Assembly: GCA_937872465.1 (NCBI GenBank)
Contig: CALMSR010000055.1
Location: 1-64,000 of the forward strand
DNA from: an uncultured Paracoccaceae bacterium
GTDB taxonomy: Bacteria > Pseudomonadota > Alphaproteobacteria > Rhodobacterales > Rhodobacteraceae
Reading direction: 5' to 3'
Length of the DNA: 64,000 nucleotides
The position numbers and the translations under genes are program-made. Numbering within the stretch: the stretch's first letter is position 1; each line of letters begins with the position of its first letter. The notes under the pieces were generated by a model. The model was not told the DNA's origin. It ran no database searches and saw only the letters and a list, made by a program, of their open reading frames with translations. This document shows positions 36,554 through 45,636 of the stretch, piece after piece.

Positions 36554-37008
36554 CGAACTTCCAGCGGGTCGGGGCCATAAGCAACGCCCATGTCGGGCAA
36601 GAGCTGGAAGACATCGCAGCCAAAGTGCTCGCTGAACGCGGAATCATTGTCGGCCCACGGTACAAGGTAACCCTCGGCGTCGGCGACATCAAACGCTCCC
36701 ATATCTTTGACCTTGGGTCCGAAAGCCCAAGGGTGCTGATCGAATGCAAGGCCCATACCTGGACTTCCGGCGGCAACTCCCCCTCAGCAAAGCTGATCAA
36801 CTGGGCCGAGGCGATGTTCTACTTTCACCTGACCCCCAACTACCGCCGCATTTTCTTCGTCCAACGAAGCCTGAAGCCCAAAACCGGCGAAAGCCTGCTA
36901 GCCTATTTCCTGCGAACCCGCCCCCATCTCGTGCCGCCCGGTGTCGAGTTCTGGGAATATGACTTTGCCACCCGGACTGTTGAGGAAAGGCTGTGCGATG
37001 GATGCTGA
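36550..37008 (+). CDS. Small PD-(D/E)xK nuclease-like protein in the hsd operon
   Basis: 152 residues from the ATG in ATGA overlap with hsdS. It has the restriction-endonuclease-like pattern: GQELEDIAAKVLAERG (conserved helix 1 glutamate), RSHIFDLGSESPRVLIECKAH-type core with D…ECK, and a later helix INWAEAMFYFHL. I would expect a Mrr-like fold. No known name. It overlaps the DUF262 gene by 11 bases, so both are translated together with HsdS; it could be a nuclease partner of the DUF262 protein. Confidence 0.65.
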   Translation: MTNFQRVGAISNAHVGQELEDIAAKVLAERGIIVGPRYKVTLGVGDIKRSHIFDLGSESPRVLIECKAHTWTSGGNSPSAKLINWAEAMFYFHLTPNYRRIFFVQRSLKPKTGESLLAYFLRTRPHLVPPGVEFWEYDFATRTVEERLCDGC

Positions 37009-38893
37009 TGACAGCACGATCGAAAAGATTCTCAAGTATGCACGTCGGTTCATGGTGCCGCTGTATCAACGGAAGTATGAATGGGACGATGATCGGCTAA
37101 TTCCATTCTGGGAAGATATTGAAGCGAAGGCCATCGAGACGCTCTCTGGTGACAACAGATTTCAGCATTATATGGGGGCGTTGATCATCTCTCCGATCAA
37201 GGCTGCGTCCCAGTTCAGCACTACTCCGAAGTATCAGGTCGTTGACGGACAGCAACGGCTGACCTCCTTCCAATTGTTCCTCGCAGCGTTGCGTCGTGTT
37301 GCAGAGGAGCGAGGGTCAACGCATCTGGCTGAACAGATCGAAAACTATCTGTTCAATCCCTTGATGAAGAACGACGACGCCCCCGCCAAATACAAGCTGA
37401 TGCCGACGCCACATGATCGGGAAGTTTTTCAGGACATGCTGGAGATGAGCTACTCCGCCATTCGGGCCAAGTATGGTGCGGAGTGGTGGGGGCATTCGGT
37501 CAAGAAGAAAACCCAGTTTCGGTCCCTTCGGGCCTATGTGGTCTTCCGGCACAAGATTACCAGATTTGCGCTCTACGGCTCGGTAGACCTGACTTCCGAC
37601 GATGATGACCTTTCAGACGAGACCAAGGGCGAAACGGATGAGAACGATACCGAGGAGGCAATCGCTGAACGGCTGGAGGCTCTTCTGACGGCATTGCTGC
37701 ACCGGTTGAAACTGGTGGTGATCGAACTCGGCGAAGATGACGATGCCCAAGTGATCTTCGAGACGCTGAACTCCAAGGGTAAGCCGCTGCAAGCGATGGA
37801 CCTGGTCCGCAACAACATCTTCCATCGGGCGGAGAAAGAAGAAGGGGGGTCAGTCGACGAACTTTACGCCAAACTGTGGGACCCCTTCGACCACTGGTGG
37901 TGGAGGGAACCCGCTCCGAACGCCCGTCCAACCCGGCCCCGGATCGACCACTTCCTGTCGCATGTCCTGACGGCCGAAACCGGTGGGATGATCTCGATGC
38001 GAGAGCTCTATGCCGAATATCGATCCTATGCGGTTGTGAAGGGAACCCCACGATTTGCGAAGGTCGAGGATGAACTGAAGGTCCTTCAGCATCATGCCCC
38101 GATCTATGAAACGCTTGAAGGACGCAAGTCGGCTGATCCCGATATCGCATGGTTGGGTGAGAAGCTTCGAGCGTGGCAGGTGACCACAGCCTATCCAGTC
38201 GCCATGCAGTTGCTTGCTCCAGAAGTTTTGCCCGAAGACAGGAAACAGATCTGTCGGTTGATTTATTCATACTTGGTGCGTCGGGCACTTTGCGGGCTGT
38301 CAGCCAAGAATCTGAACAAGGTCTTCCAGTCCATCGCCGAAGTATTCGCAAATGGACCAACCACTTCCGAGACCTTAAGAGGGTTCTTCGCTTCCCGACC
38401 GGGGTCGAGCATCAAGTTTCCATCTGATTCCGACTTCACGCAAGGTATCCTGGAAAAACCTGCTTACTCCTTGGCTCAAGGCAACAGGATCAAGGACATT
38501 CTTTGGGAGCTGGAAATGGCTAGCCGCCCGAAATTTGCTGAAGCGTCACCAATGCCCACAAATCTGTGGGTTGAACATGTGTTGCCAGAGTCTTGGACGG
38601 CAGATTGGCCATATGAAGATGGTTCGCTTCTGCAAAGGTTCTCTGATGACCCGCGGGTAATTGCGAGAGAGTCCCTAAAGCACAGCTTGGGCAACTTAAC
38701 GCTCGTGAGCACTGGGCTAAACATTTCAGCCGGCAACAAGGGCTTCGTCGAAAAGAAGAGCAAGTATGAAGAGCATGCATCCTTGTTCATGATGAAGTGG
38801 TTCTTGAAGAAAGACAAATGGACAGAAAATGAAATACGTGAGCGGGGCCAATACTTTGCCAAACTGGCAGTTGGTATATGGCCGGGCTTGTAA
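36998..38893 (+). CDS. DUF262/DUF1524 protein (GmrSD/SspE-like)
   Basis: 631 residues from ATG 36998. The N-terminal DUF262 shows FMVPLYQRKYEWDDDRLIPF and YQVVDGQQRLTSFQLFLAAL (ParB/Srx-like NTP-binding motif). The C-terminal DUF1524 HNH-type nuclease shows WVEHVLPESW (HxxP) and SLGNLTLVSTGLNISAGNKG. This domain pair is that of GmrSD type IV restriction enzymes and of SspE, which is stimulated by phosphorothioated DNA. The gene is visibly less GC-rich than hsdR/hsdM around it, so it was probably acquired separately. It may restrict modified phage DNA that escapes the type I system. Confidence 0.85.
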   Translation: MDADDSTIEKILKYARRFMVPLYQRKYEWDDDRLIPFWEDIEAKAIETLSGDNRFQHYMGALIISPIKAASQFSTTPKYQVVDGQQRLTSFQLFLAALRRVAEERGSTHLAEQIENYLFNPLMKNDDAPAKYKLMPTPHDREVFQDMLEMSYSAIRAKYGAEWWGHSVKKKTQFRSLRAYVVFRHKITRFALYGSVDLTSDDDDLSDETKGETDENDTEEAIAERLEALLTALLHRLKLVVIELGEDDDAQVIFETLNSKGKPLQAMDLVRNNIFHRAEKEEGGSVDELYAKLWDPFDHWWWREPAPNARPTRPRIDHFLSHVLTAETGGMISMRELYAEYRSYAVVKGTPRFAKVEDELKVLQHHAPIYETLEGRKSADPDIAWLGEKLRAWQVTTAYPVAMQLLAPEVLPEDRKQICRLIYSYLVRRALCGLSAKNLNKVFQSIAEVFANGPTTSETLRGFFASRPGSSIKFPSDSDFTQGILEKPAYSLAQGNRIKDILWELEMASRPKFAEASPMPTNLWVEHVLPESWTADWPYEDGSLLQRFSDDPRVIARESLKHSLGNLTLVSTGLNISAGNKGFVEKKSKYEEHASLFMMKWFLKKDKWTENEIRERGQYFAKLAVGIWPGL

Positions 38894-38930
38894 ACTGTTC
38901 AGCCAAATCGATTAGGAAAAGAACCGACAC

Positions 38931-40394
38931 ATGAGAACCGCACCAATTGTCCAGAAAGTCTGGAGCTTCTGCACAACGCTGCGCGACGACGGCGTCGGCT
39001 ATGGCGACTATCTGGAACAGCTGACCTACCTGATCTTCCTGAAGATGGCCGACGAATACGCCCGGCCGCCCTACAGCCGCAATGTCGGCATCCCGCCGGG
39101 CTGGGACTGGACTAGCCTGACCACCCGCCGCGGCGCCGACCTCGAGGCCCACTATGTCCTGCTCCTCCGCAAGCTTGGCGAGCAGCGGGGCATGCTGGGC
39201 CAGATCTTCACCAAGGCGCAGAACAAGATCACCGACCCCGCCAAGCTGTTCCGCCTCATCGACATGGTGGACGGCACGCAATGGGTGATGCTGGGCTCGG
39301 ACGTGAAAGGCGACATCTACGAGGGCCTGCTGGAGCGCAACGCCGAGGACACGAAGTCCGGAGCGGGCCAGTATTTCACCCCGCGCGCCCTGATCCGCGC
39401 GATGGTCGAATGCCTCCGCCCCCAGCCCGGCAAAACCATCGCCGATCCGGCCTGCGGAACGGGCGGGTTCTTCCTGGCCGCCCACGATTTCCTGACCGGC
39501 TTTCCGCTGGACCGCGAGGAGAAGGCATTCCTGAAGCACGCGACGTTCCACGGCAACGAGATCGTCGCGGGGACACGGCGGCTGTGCCTGATGAACATGT
39601 TCCTGCACGGGATCGGCGAGATGACCGGCGAAACGCTGGTCTCACCCACCGATGCGCTGATCTCGCCGCCGTCGCGGACCTTCGACTACGTTCTGGCGAA
39701 CCCGCCATTCGGCAAGAAGAGCTCGATGAGCTTCACCAACGCCGAAGGCGAGCAGGAAACGGAAGAGCTGACCTACAACCGTCAGGACTTCTGGGCGACG
39801 ACCTCGAACAAGCAGCTGAACTTCGTCCAGCACATCCGCACGATGCTGAAGACCACAGGACGCGCGGCGGTGGTTGTCCCCGACAATGTGCTGTTCGAGG
39901 GAGGCGCGGGCGAGGTGATCCGGCGCAAGCTTCTACAGAACACCGACCTGCACACGATCCTGCGCCTGCCAACGGGCATCTTCTATGCCCAAGGGGTCAA
40001 GGCCAACGTGATCTTCTTCGACAACCGCGCGGCCAGCCCTGACCCGCAGACTTTGCAGGTTTGGTACTACGACTATCGCACCAACGTTCACCACACGCTG
40101 AAGCAGAAGCCCCTGACTTACGGGCATCTTGAGGACTTCGTCGCCTGCTACCATTCGGAGAACCGCCATGAGCGGCAGGCGACCTGGACTCCCGAGACGC
40201 CTGACGGCCGTTGGCGCGCTTATTCCCGAGAAGAACTGGAGCAGAGGGACAAGGCCAGCCTCGACGTCTTCTGGCTGCGTGACGCGTCGATGACCGACCT
40301 CGAGAATCTCCCCGAACCCGACGTCCTCGCCGAGGAGATCATGGAGAATCTCCGGGCGGCCCTTGGCAGTTTCGAGAGCGTGATCGACGTGTAA
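38931..40394 (+). CDS. hsdM: HsdM, type I DNA methyltransferase
   Basis: 487 residues. N-terminal HsdM helical domain (QKVWSFCTTLRDDGVGYGDY), SAM-binding motif ADPACGTGGFFLAA (about 175) and catalytic ANPPFGKKS (about 255), typical of N6-adenine methylation. It sits last in the operon, 37 bases after the DUF262 gene, whereas in most type I loci hsdM comes first. It protects the host DNA with HsdS. Confidence 0.93.
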   Translation: MRTAPIVQKVWSFCTTLRDDGVGYGDYLEQLTYLIFLKMADEYARPPYSRNVGIPPGWDWTSLTTRRGADLEAHYVLLLRKLGEQRGMLGQIFTKAQNKITDPAKLFRLIDMVDGTQWVMLGSDVKGDIYEGLLERNAEDTKSGAGQYFTPRALIRAMVECLRPQPGKTIADPACGTGGFFLAAHDFLTGFPLDREEKAFLKHATFHGNEIVAGTRRLCLMNMFLHGIGEMTGETLVSPTDALISPPSRTFDYVLANPPFGKKSSMSFTNAEGEQETEELTYNRQDFWATTSNKQLNFVQHIRTMLKTTGRAAVVVPDNVLFEGGAGEVIRRKLLQNTDLHTILRLPTGIFYAQGVKANVIFFDNRAASPDPQTLQVWYYDYRTNVHHTLKQKPLTYGHLEDFVACYHSENRHERQATWTPETPDGRWRAYSREELEQRDKASLDVFWLRDASMTDLENLPEPDVLAEEIMENLRAALGSFESVIDV

Positions 40395-40512
40395 CGCCCA
40401 CATCCAAGCGCCTGCCTCTGCGCGCCTCAGCCCTACTACGCCCTCACGGCTGTTGCCCCACGCCTAAATGCCGTCTTCTTGATCGGTCCCGTGATCCAAC
40501 GCGGGGCCGTTC

Positions 40513-41496
40513 ATGTCTGTCACCACCCTCCATCCTGACGCTTCGACCCGCGGTGCGCGGATGTTGCGCACGGCGCTGGGAGCGGACGTTGCCGCCTGGC
40601 TCGAGGACGCCACTGTCGTCGAGGTGATGCTCAATCCGGACGGGCGGCTCTGGGTCGACCGTCTGGCTGAGGGGCTTTGCGACACGGGCGCGCGGCTGTC
40701 GGCGGCGGACGGTGAGCGCATTATCCGGCTGGTGGCGCATCATGTTGGCGCCGAGGTGCATGCCGGGGCGCCGCGGGTGTCGGCGGAACTTCCGGGTACG
40801 GGCGAGCGGTTCGAGGGGCTCTTGCCCCCGGTCGTCGCGGCCCCGGCCTTCGCCATCCGCAAGCCGGCCGTCGCGGTGTTCACGCTGCAGGACTACGTCG
40901 CCGCCGGGATCATGACGGCCGCGGCTGCGATTGCCTTGCGCGATGCCGTCGCCGGGCGGGCCAATATCCTCGTCGCCGGCGGGACCTCGACCGGCAAGAC
41001 GACGCTGACCAATGCGCTGCTGGCCGAAGTCGCGCGGACCTCCGACCGCGTCGTGCTGATCGAGGACACCCGCGAGCTGCAGTGCCTGACGCCGAACCTC
41101 GTCGCGCTGCGTACCAAGGACGGCGTCGCGACGCTCTCGGACCTCGTCCGCTCCTCGCTGCGCCTGCGCCCTGACCGCATCCCCATCGGCGAGGTGCGCG
41201 GGGCCGAGTCGCTGGACTTGCTGAAGGCCTGGGGCACCGGCCATCCCGGCGGGATCGGGACGATCCATGCAGGCTCGGCTATCGGCGCGCTGCGCCGGAT
41301 GGAGCAGCTGATCCAGGAGGCCGTGGTCACCGTGCCGCGCGCCCTGATCGCCGAGACCATCGATCTGATCGCCGTCCTGTCAGGGCGCGGGGCCGAGCGG
41401 CGGCTCATCGAACTCGCCCGGGTCACCGGGCTGACGCCCGCGGGCGATTACGCCCTCGAAGTCCTCCTTACCCCCCAGACCGGAGACGCCCCATGA
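40513..41496 (+). CDS. trbB: TrbB, T4SS ATPase
   Basis: 327 residues. VirB11-type secretion ATPase: Walker [17 protein letters not shown] (about 154-169), Asp box [11 protein letters not shown], Walker B-like [16 protein letters not shown] and His box [13 protein letters not shown]. It powers pilus assembly. It is the first gene of the trb block and begins 118 bases after hsdM. Confidence 0.94.
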   Translation: MSVTTLHPDASTRGARMLRTALGADVAAWLEDATVVEVMLNPDGRLWVDRLAEGLCDTGARLSAADGERIIRLVAHHVGAEVHAGAPRVSAELPGTGERFEGLLPPVVAAPAFAIRKPAVAVFTLQDYVAAGIMTAAAAIALRDAVAGRANILVAGGTSTGKTTLTNALLAEVARTSDRVVLIEDTRELQCLTPNLVALRTKDGVATLSDLVRSSLRLRPDRIPIGEVRGAESLDLLKAWGTGHPGGIGTIHAGSAIGALRRMEQLIQEAVVTVPRALIAETIDLIAVLSGRGAERRLIELARVTGLTPAGDYALEVLLTPQTGDAP

Positions 41497-41819
41497 TCCC
41501 ACGCCTTTCCTCGCGCGCCGCAGCTGGCGCCGCCATCCTCGCTACCGCCACCGTCCTTCTGCCCGACATGGCCCTCGCCGCCGGGTCGGGCATGCCCTGG
41601 GAGGCGCCGCTGCAGACCATCCTCGAGTCGATCGAGGGCCCGGTCGCCAAGATCGTCGCGGTGATCATCATCATCGTCACCGGCCTGACGCTTGCTTTCG
41701 GCGACACCGGCGGTGGGTTCCGGCGGCTGGTGCAGATCGTCTTCGGCCTCTCCATCGCCTTCGCGGCCTCGAGCTTCTTCCTGTCGTTCTTCTCCTTCGG
41801 CGGCGGGGCGCTGATCTGA
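41493..41819 (+). CDS. trbC: TrbC, pilin precursor
   Basis: 108 residues. Signal peptide to about residue 30 (ATVLLPDMALAAG), then two hydrophobic segments (IVAVIIIIVTGLTLAFG and IVFGLSIAFAASSFFLSFF). The protein matches VirB2/TrbC pilins, which TraF processes. ATGA overlap with trbB; overlaps trbD by one base. Confidence 0.93.
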   Translation: MIPRLSSRAAAGAAILATATVLLPDMALAAGSGMPWEAPLQTILESIEGPVAKIVAVIIIIVTGLTLAFGDTGGGFRRLVQIVFGLSIAFAASSFFLSFFSFGGGALI

Positions 41820-42088
41820 TGGAGCACCCGACCGACATCCCCGGCTTCCACGCCCCCGTCCACCGCGCGCTGAGCGAGCCGATCCTGCTCGCGGGCGCGC
41901 CGCGCACCATCGCCATCGCCAACGGCACGCTCGCCGCCGCCATCGGACTGGGGCTTCGGCTCTGGCTCGTGGGGCTGGCCTTCTGGCTGATCGGCCATCT
42001 GCTGGCCGTCTGGGCCGCGAAGCGCGACGCACAGATCGCCGAGGTGGCGCGGCGGCACCTGCGCTATCCCGCCTGGTTCGGGGTGTAG
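41819..42088 (+). CDS. trbD: TrbD, T4SS inner-membrane protein
   Basis: 89 residues. VirB3-like: PGFHAPVHRALSEPILLAGA followed by a membrane region (LGLRLWLVGLAFWLIGHLLA). Known to help TrbE localise at the membrane. It starts on the last base of trbC and ends 4 bases before trbE. Confidence 0.92.
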   Translation: MEHPTDIPGFHAPVHRALSEPILLAGAPRTIAIANGTLAAAIGLGLRLWLVGLAFWLIGHLLAVWAAKRDAQIAEVARRHLRYPAWFGV

Positions 42089-42092
42089 GCCC

Positions 42093-44552
42093 ATGCTGCG
42101 CCTTGCCGAGTATCGCACCCGACCTGCCGCGCTCGCGGATTTCCTGCCCTGGGCGGCACTGGTCGCTCCCGGCGTGATCCTGAACAAGGACGGCAGCCTC
42201 CAGCGCAGCGCCCGGTTCCGCGGACCCGATCTCGATTCCGCTACCCCCGCCGAACTGGTCGCCACCTCCGCGCGGCTGAACGCGGCGCTCCGGCGGCTGG
42301 GCTCCGGCTGGGCCGTCTTCGTCGAAGCGCAGCGAATGCCCGCGCAGGACTACCCGGCCTCGGACTTCCCCGATCCGGTTTCGGCGCTGGTCGATGCAGA
42401 GCGGCGGGCGCAGTTCGAAGAGGCTGATGCGCATTTCGAGAGCGCGTACTTTCTGACGCTGGCCTGGATGCCGCCCGCCGACGAGGCACGCCGCGCCGGG
42501 GGCTGGCTGATCGAGAACGCGCGAGCACAGGGTACCGATGCGGCCGAACTTCTCGCCAGCTTCACCGGCCGCACTGACCGCTTCCTCGACCTGCTCGAGG
42601 GCTTCATGCCCGAGGCGGAATGGCTGTCGGATGGGGAGACGCTGACTTACCTGCACTCGACCATCTCGACACGCCGCCAGCGCGTGCGGGTGCCCGAGGT
42701 GCCGATGCATCTCGACGCGGTGCTGGCCGACGAGCCGCTCCTCGGCGGGCTCGCGCCCCGGTTGGGGGACATGAACCTGCGCACGCTGACTATCCTCGGC
42801 CTGCCCAGTTCCACCTGGCCGGGTCTGCTTGATGAGTTGAATGGCCAGGCCTTCGAGTATCGCTGGTGCACCCGGGCGATCTGTCTCGACAAGATGGATG
42901 CGGCCCGCCTCTTCACCCGCATCCGCCGCCAGTGGTTTGCCAAGCGCAAGTCGGTGGCGGCCATCCTGAAGGAGGTGATGACCAACGAGGCCTCGACGCT
43001 GCTCGACAGCGACGCGGCCAACAAGGCGGCGGACGCCGACGAGGCGTTGCAGGAACTCGGCGCCGATGTGGCGGGGGCGGGCCCTTTTTCCCCCCCAATT
43101 ATTGTCGGGGTCGGGGGACCCCCCGCGGCCGCGGCCCAACTGAAGGACGCCCCGAAGATTCTCCCGGGCCCCGACTTCACCTGCATCCCCGAGACGCTGA
43201 ACGCGCTCGACGCCTGGCTCGGCTCGCTCCCCGGGCACCTCTACGCCAATGTCCGCCAGCCGCCGATCACGACGCTGAACCTCGCGCACATGATCCCGGT
43301 CTCTGCGGTCTGGGCGGGGCCGGCGCGCAACGACCATCTGGGCGGCCCGCCGCTGTTCCACGCCGAGACCGAGGGCTCCACCCCGTTCCGCTTCTCCACC
43401 CATGTCGGCGATGTCGGCCATACGCTGATCGTCGGGCCGACCGGGGCGGGCAAGTCGGTGCTGCTCGCCCTCATGGCGCTGCAGTTCCGCCGCTATCCGG
43501 GCGCGCAGGTCGTGGCCTTCGACTTCGGCGGCTCAATCCGCTGCGCGACGCTCGCCATGGGCGGGGACTGGGAGAACCTCGGCGAAGCGCTGGCCGACGA
43601 GGTGCCCGCCGTACAGTTGCAACCGCTCGCCCGGATCGACGAGGCCGCGGAACGCGCCTGGGCGCAGGACTGGCTGGCCGGCATCCTCGGCCGCGAGGGG
43701 GCGATGATCGACCCGGTGGCGCGCGATCACCTCTGGTCGGCGCTGACCTCGCTCGCCTCGGCCCCGGTCGAGGAACGCACGCTGACCGGCCTTTCGGTCC
43801 TGCTGCAATCGACCGAGTTGAAGCGCACGCTCAAGCCCTTCTGCCTCGGCGGCCCCTTCGGGCGGCTCCTCGATGCCGAGACCGAGGAACTGGGCAGCGC
43901 GGATATGCTGGCCTTCGAGACCGAGGGGCTGATCGGCTCGGCGGCCGCGCCGGCGGTGCTGGCCTATCTCTTCCACCGGATCGAGGCCCGACTCGACGGG
44001 CGGCCCACGATGATCCTGATCGACGAGGGCTGGCTGGCGCTCGATGACGCGAACTTCGGCGGGCAGCTGCGCGAATGGCTGAAGACGCTTCGCAAGAAGA
44101 ACGCCTTCGTCGTCTTAGCCACCCAGTCGCTCGCCGACATCGACGGATCGCTCATTGCGCCCGCCATCGTCGAAAGCTGCCCCACGCGCATCTTCCTGCC
44201 CAACGAGCGCGCTTTCGAGCCGCAGATCGCGCGCATCTACCGGAACTTCGGGCTGAACGACCGGCAGATCGAGATCGTCGCCCGCGCGATCCCGAAGCGC
44301 GACTACTACTGCCAGTCGCGCCGCGGCAACCGGCTCTTCGCGCTGGGCCTCGGCGAGGTGGCGCTGGCCTTCACCGCAGCCTCGGCCAAGGCCGACCAGA
44401 CCGCCATCGGGGAGCTCCTCGCGAACCACGGCCGCGCGGGCTTCGCCTCCGCCTGGCTGCGCCATCGCGGGCTCGACTGGGCGGTCGAACTCCTCGGCCC
44501 CGAAGCACCCCCATCCCCCGCAACCCCAGACCCCACAGGAGACCCCGCATGA
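42093..44552 (+). CDS. trbE: TrbE, VirB4-type T4SS ATPase
   Basis: 819 residues, normal length. The N-terminal CagE/TrbE/VirB domain precedes Walker A GPTGAGKSVLLALM (about 447) and Walker B MILIDEGWLALDD, with FVVLATQSLADI. The patch around 43,072-43,175 reads GAGPFSPPIIVGVGGPP where I would expect something like a YxTxTIIVWDRDP pattern; substitutions are all toward G/C and keep the frame, which looks like a local base-call or gap-fill fault. The gene is otherwise intact. Confidence 0.93.
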   Translation: MLRLAEYRTRPAALADFLPWAALVAPGVILNKDGSLQRSARFRGPDLDSATPAELVATSARLNAALRRLGSGWAVFVEAQRMPAQDYPASDFPDPVSALVDAERRAQFEEADAHFESAYFLTLAWMPPADEARRAGGWLIENARAQGTDAAELLASFTGRTDRFLDLLEGFMPEAEWLSDGETLTYLHSTISTRRQRVRVPEVPMHLDAVLADEPLLGGLAPRLGDMNLRTLTILGLPSSTWPGLLDELNGQAFEYRWCTRAICLDKMDAARLFTRIRRQWFAKRKSVAAILKEVMTNEASTLLDSDAANKAADADEALQELGADVAGAGPFSPPIIVGVGGPPAAAAQLKDAPKILPGPDFTCIPETLNALDAWLGSLPGHLYANVRQPPITTLNLAHMIPVSAVWAGPARNDHLGGPPLFHAETEGSTPFRFSTHVGDVGHTLIVGPTGAGKSVLLALMALQFRRYPGAQVVAFDFGGSIRCATLAMGGDWENLGEALADEVPAVQLQPLARIDEAAERAWAQDWLAGILGREGAMIDPVARDHLWSALTSLASAPVEERTLTGLSVLLQSTELKRTLKPFCLGGPFGRLLDAETEELGSADMLAFETEGLIGSAAAPAVLAYLFHRIEARLDGRPTMILIDEGWLALDDANFGGQLREWLKTLRKKNAFVVLATQSLADIDGSLIAPAIVESCPTRIFLPNERAFEPQIARIYRNFGLNDRQIEIVARAIPKRDYYCQSRRGNRLFALGLGEVALAFTAASAKADQTAIGELLANHGRAGFASAWLRHRGLDWAVELLGPEAPPSPATPDPTGDPA

Positions 44553-45334
44553 CCCGCACACCTGACCGCCGCCCCCGCAAGCTCGTCGCCGGGCTGCTCG
44601 CCTCGGCGCTGGCGCTCGCTCCCGTGCTGACCCCGATCCTGGCCACGCCCGCGCAGGCCTTCTTCGGCTTCGGGGGGCGCATCGTCTACGACCCGCGCAA
44701 CCACGCCGAGAACATCCTCTCGGCCGCCCGCGCCATGGAGCAGATCAACAACCAGATCCTGCAGCTTCAGAACGAGGCGCAGATGCTGCTGAACGACGCG
44801 CTGAACCTCGCGAGCCTCCCGCATTCCTCGCTCGCCCGCCTGCAGGAGGCGGTCGCCGAGACGCAGCGCCTCCTGTCCGAGGCGGGCAGCCTCGCCTTCG
44901 ACGTCGCCGCCATCGAACAGGCCTTCACGCAAGACTACGGTGCCGCCGCCGGGCGCGGCGACTTCGATGCGATGATCGCCGGGGCCCGCCAGCGCTGGGA
45001 GACCTCGGTCGCAGGCTTCGAGGATGCCCTGCGCGTTCAGGCGGGCGTCGTCGGCAACATCGAGGCTGCCCGCAGCCAGATGGAGGCGCTGGTCCGCGAG
45101 AGCCAGGGCGCGGTCGGCGCGCTGCAGGCCGCGCAGGCCGGGAACCAGCTCCTGGCGCTGCAGTCGGCGCAACTCGCGGACCTGACCGCCGCCATCGCCG
45201 CCCAGAACCGGGCGGTGGCGCTGGAGGCCGCGCGCGCCACCTCGGCGGAGGCGCAGGCCCGCGAGAACCTCGCCCGCTTCCTCGACTACGGCACCGGTTA
45301 CACGCCCGGCACCGCCCGTATGTTCCGGAACTGA
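44549..45334 (+). CDS. trbJ: TrbJ, VirB5-like periplasmic T4SS protein
   Basis: 261 residues from ATG 44549, in ATGA overlap with trbE; the longer frame from 44075 lies inside trbE. Signal peptide with cleavage near ATPAQA|FFG. The mature part is a long coiled-coil (ENILSAARAMEQINNQILQL, LARLQEAVAETQRLL) as in TrbJ/VirB5. Located at the pilus tip or periplasm. Confidence 0.92.
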   Translation: MTRTPDRRPRKLVAGLLASALALAPVLTPILATPAQAFFGFGGRIVYDPRNHAENILSAARAMEQINNQILQLQNEAQMLLNDALNLASLPHSSLARLQEAVAETQRLLSEAGSLAFDVAAIEQAFTQDYGAAAGRGDFDAMIAGARQRWETSVAGFEDALRVQAGVVGNIEAARSQMEALVRESQGAVGALQAAQAGNQLLALQSAQLADLTAAIAAQNRAVALEAARATSAEAQARENLARFLDYGTGYTPGTARMFRN

Positions 45335-45338
45335 GGCG

Positions 45339-45632
45339 ATGCAGTTCGGCGCGCCGCAGACCCTCAAGCTCATCGCCCTCGGCCTTGGCTTCGCGGCCGC
45401 ACTGGCCGCGCTGGTGGAACTGAGCCGCAACGCGGGGCACGACCGCACCACCCCCGCGGCCGAGGCCGACCCGCTGCGCGCCACGCTCGAGCGCTGCCGC
45501 GACCTCGCGCCCGAGGACTACGCAAGCGCCGCCGACTGCCGCGCCGCCTGGGAGGAGTCTCGGCGACGCTTCTTCGGCCTGCCGCCTGCGCCCGAAGCCG
45601 GGCCGGGCGCAGGCCCGGCCGGGAGGGAGTGA
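45339..45632 (+). CDS. trbK: TrbK-type entry exclusion protein (TrbK-alt)
   Basis: 97 residues. One N-terminal membrane segment (LIALGLGFAAALAALVELS), then a soluble part with the conserved cysteine pair LERCRDLAPEDYASAADCRA and a C-terminal ESRRRFFG. This is the alternative TrbK family found between trbJ and trbL in alphaproteobacterial ICEs; entry exclusion is inferred from the family. Confidence 0.85.
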   Translation: MQFGAPQTLKLIALGLGFAAALAALVELSRNAGHDRTTPAAEADPLRATLERCRDLAPEDYASAADCRAAWEESRRRFFGLPPAPEAGPGAGPAGRE

Positions 45633-45636
45633 CCCC

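Noticed and set aside
36998..38893. Naming the DUF262/DUF1524 protein sspE
   Set aside because: It is embedded in the hsd operon far from sspABCD; domain similarity alone does not decide between GmrSD, BrxU and SspE.
41448..43421. 657-codon minus frame
   Set aside because: Antisense to trbC, trbD and trbE, which are unambiguous.
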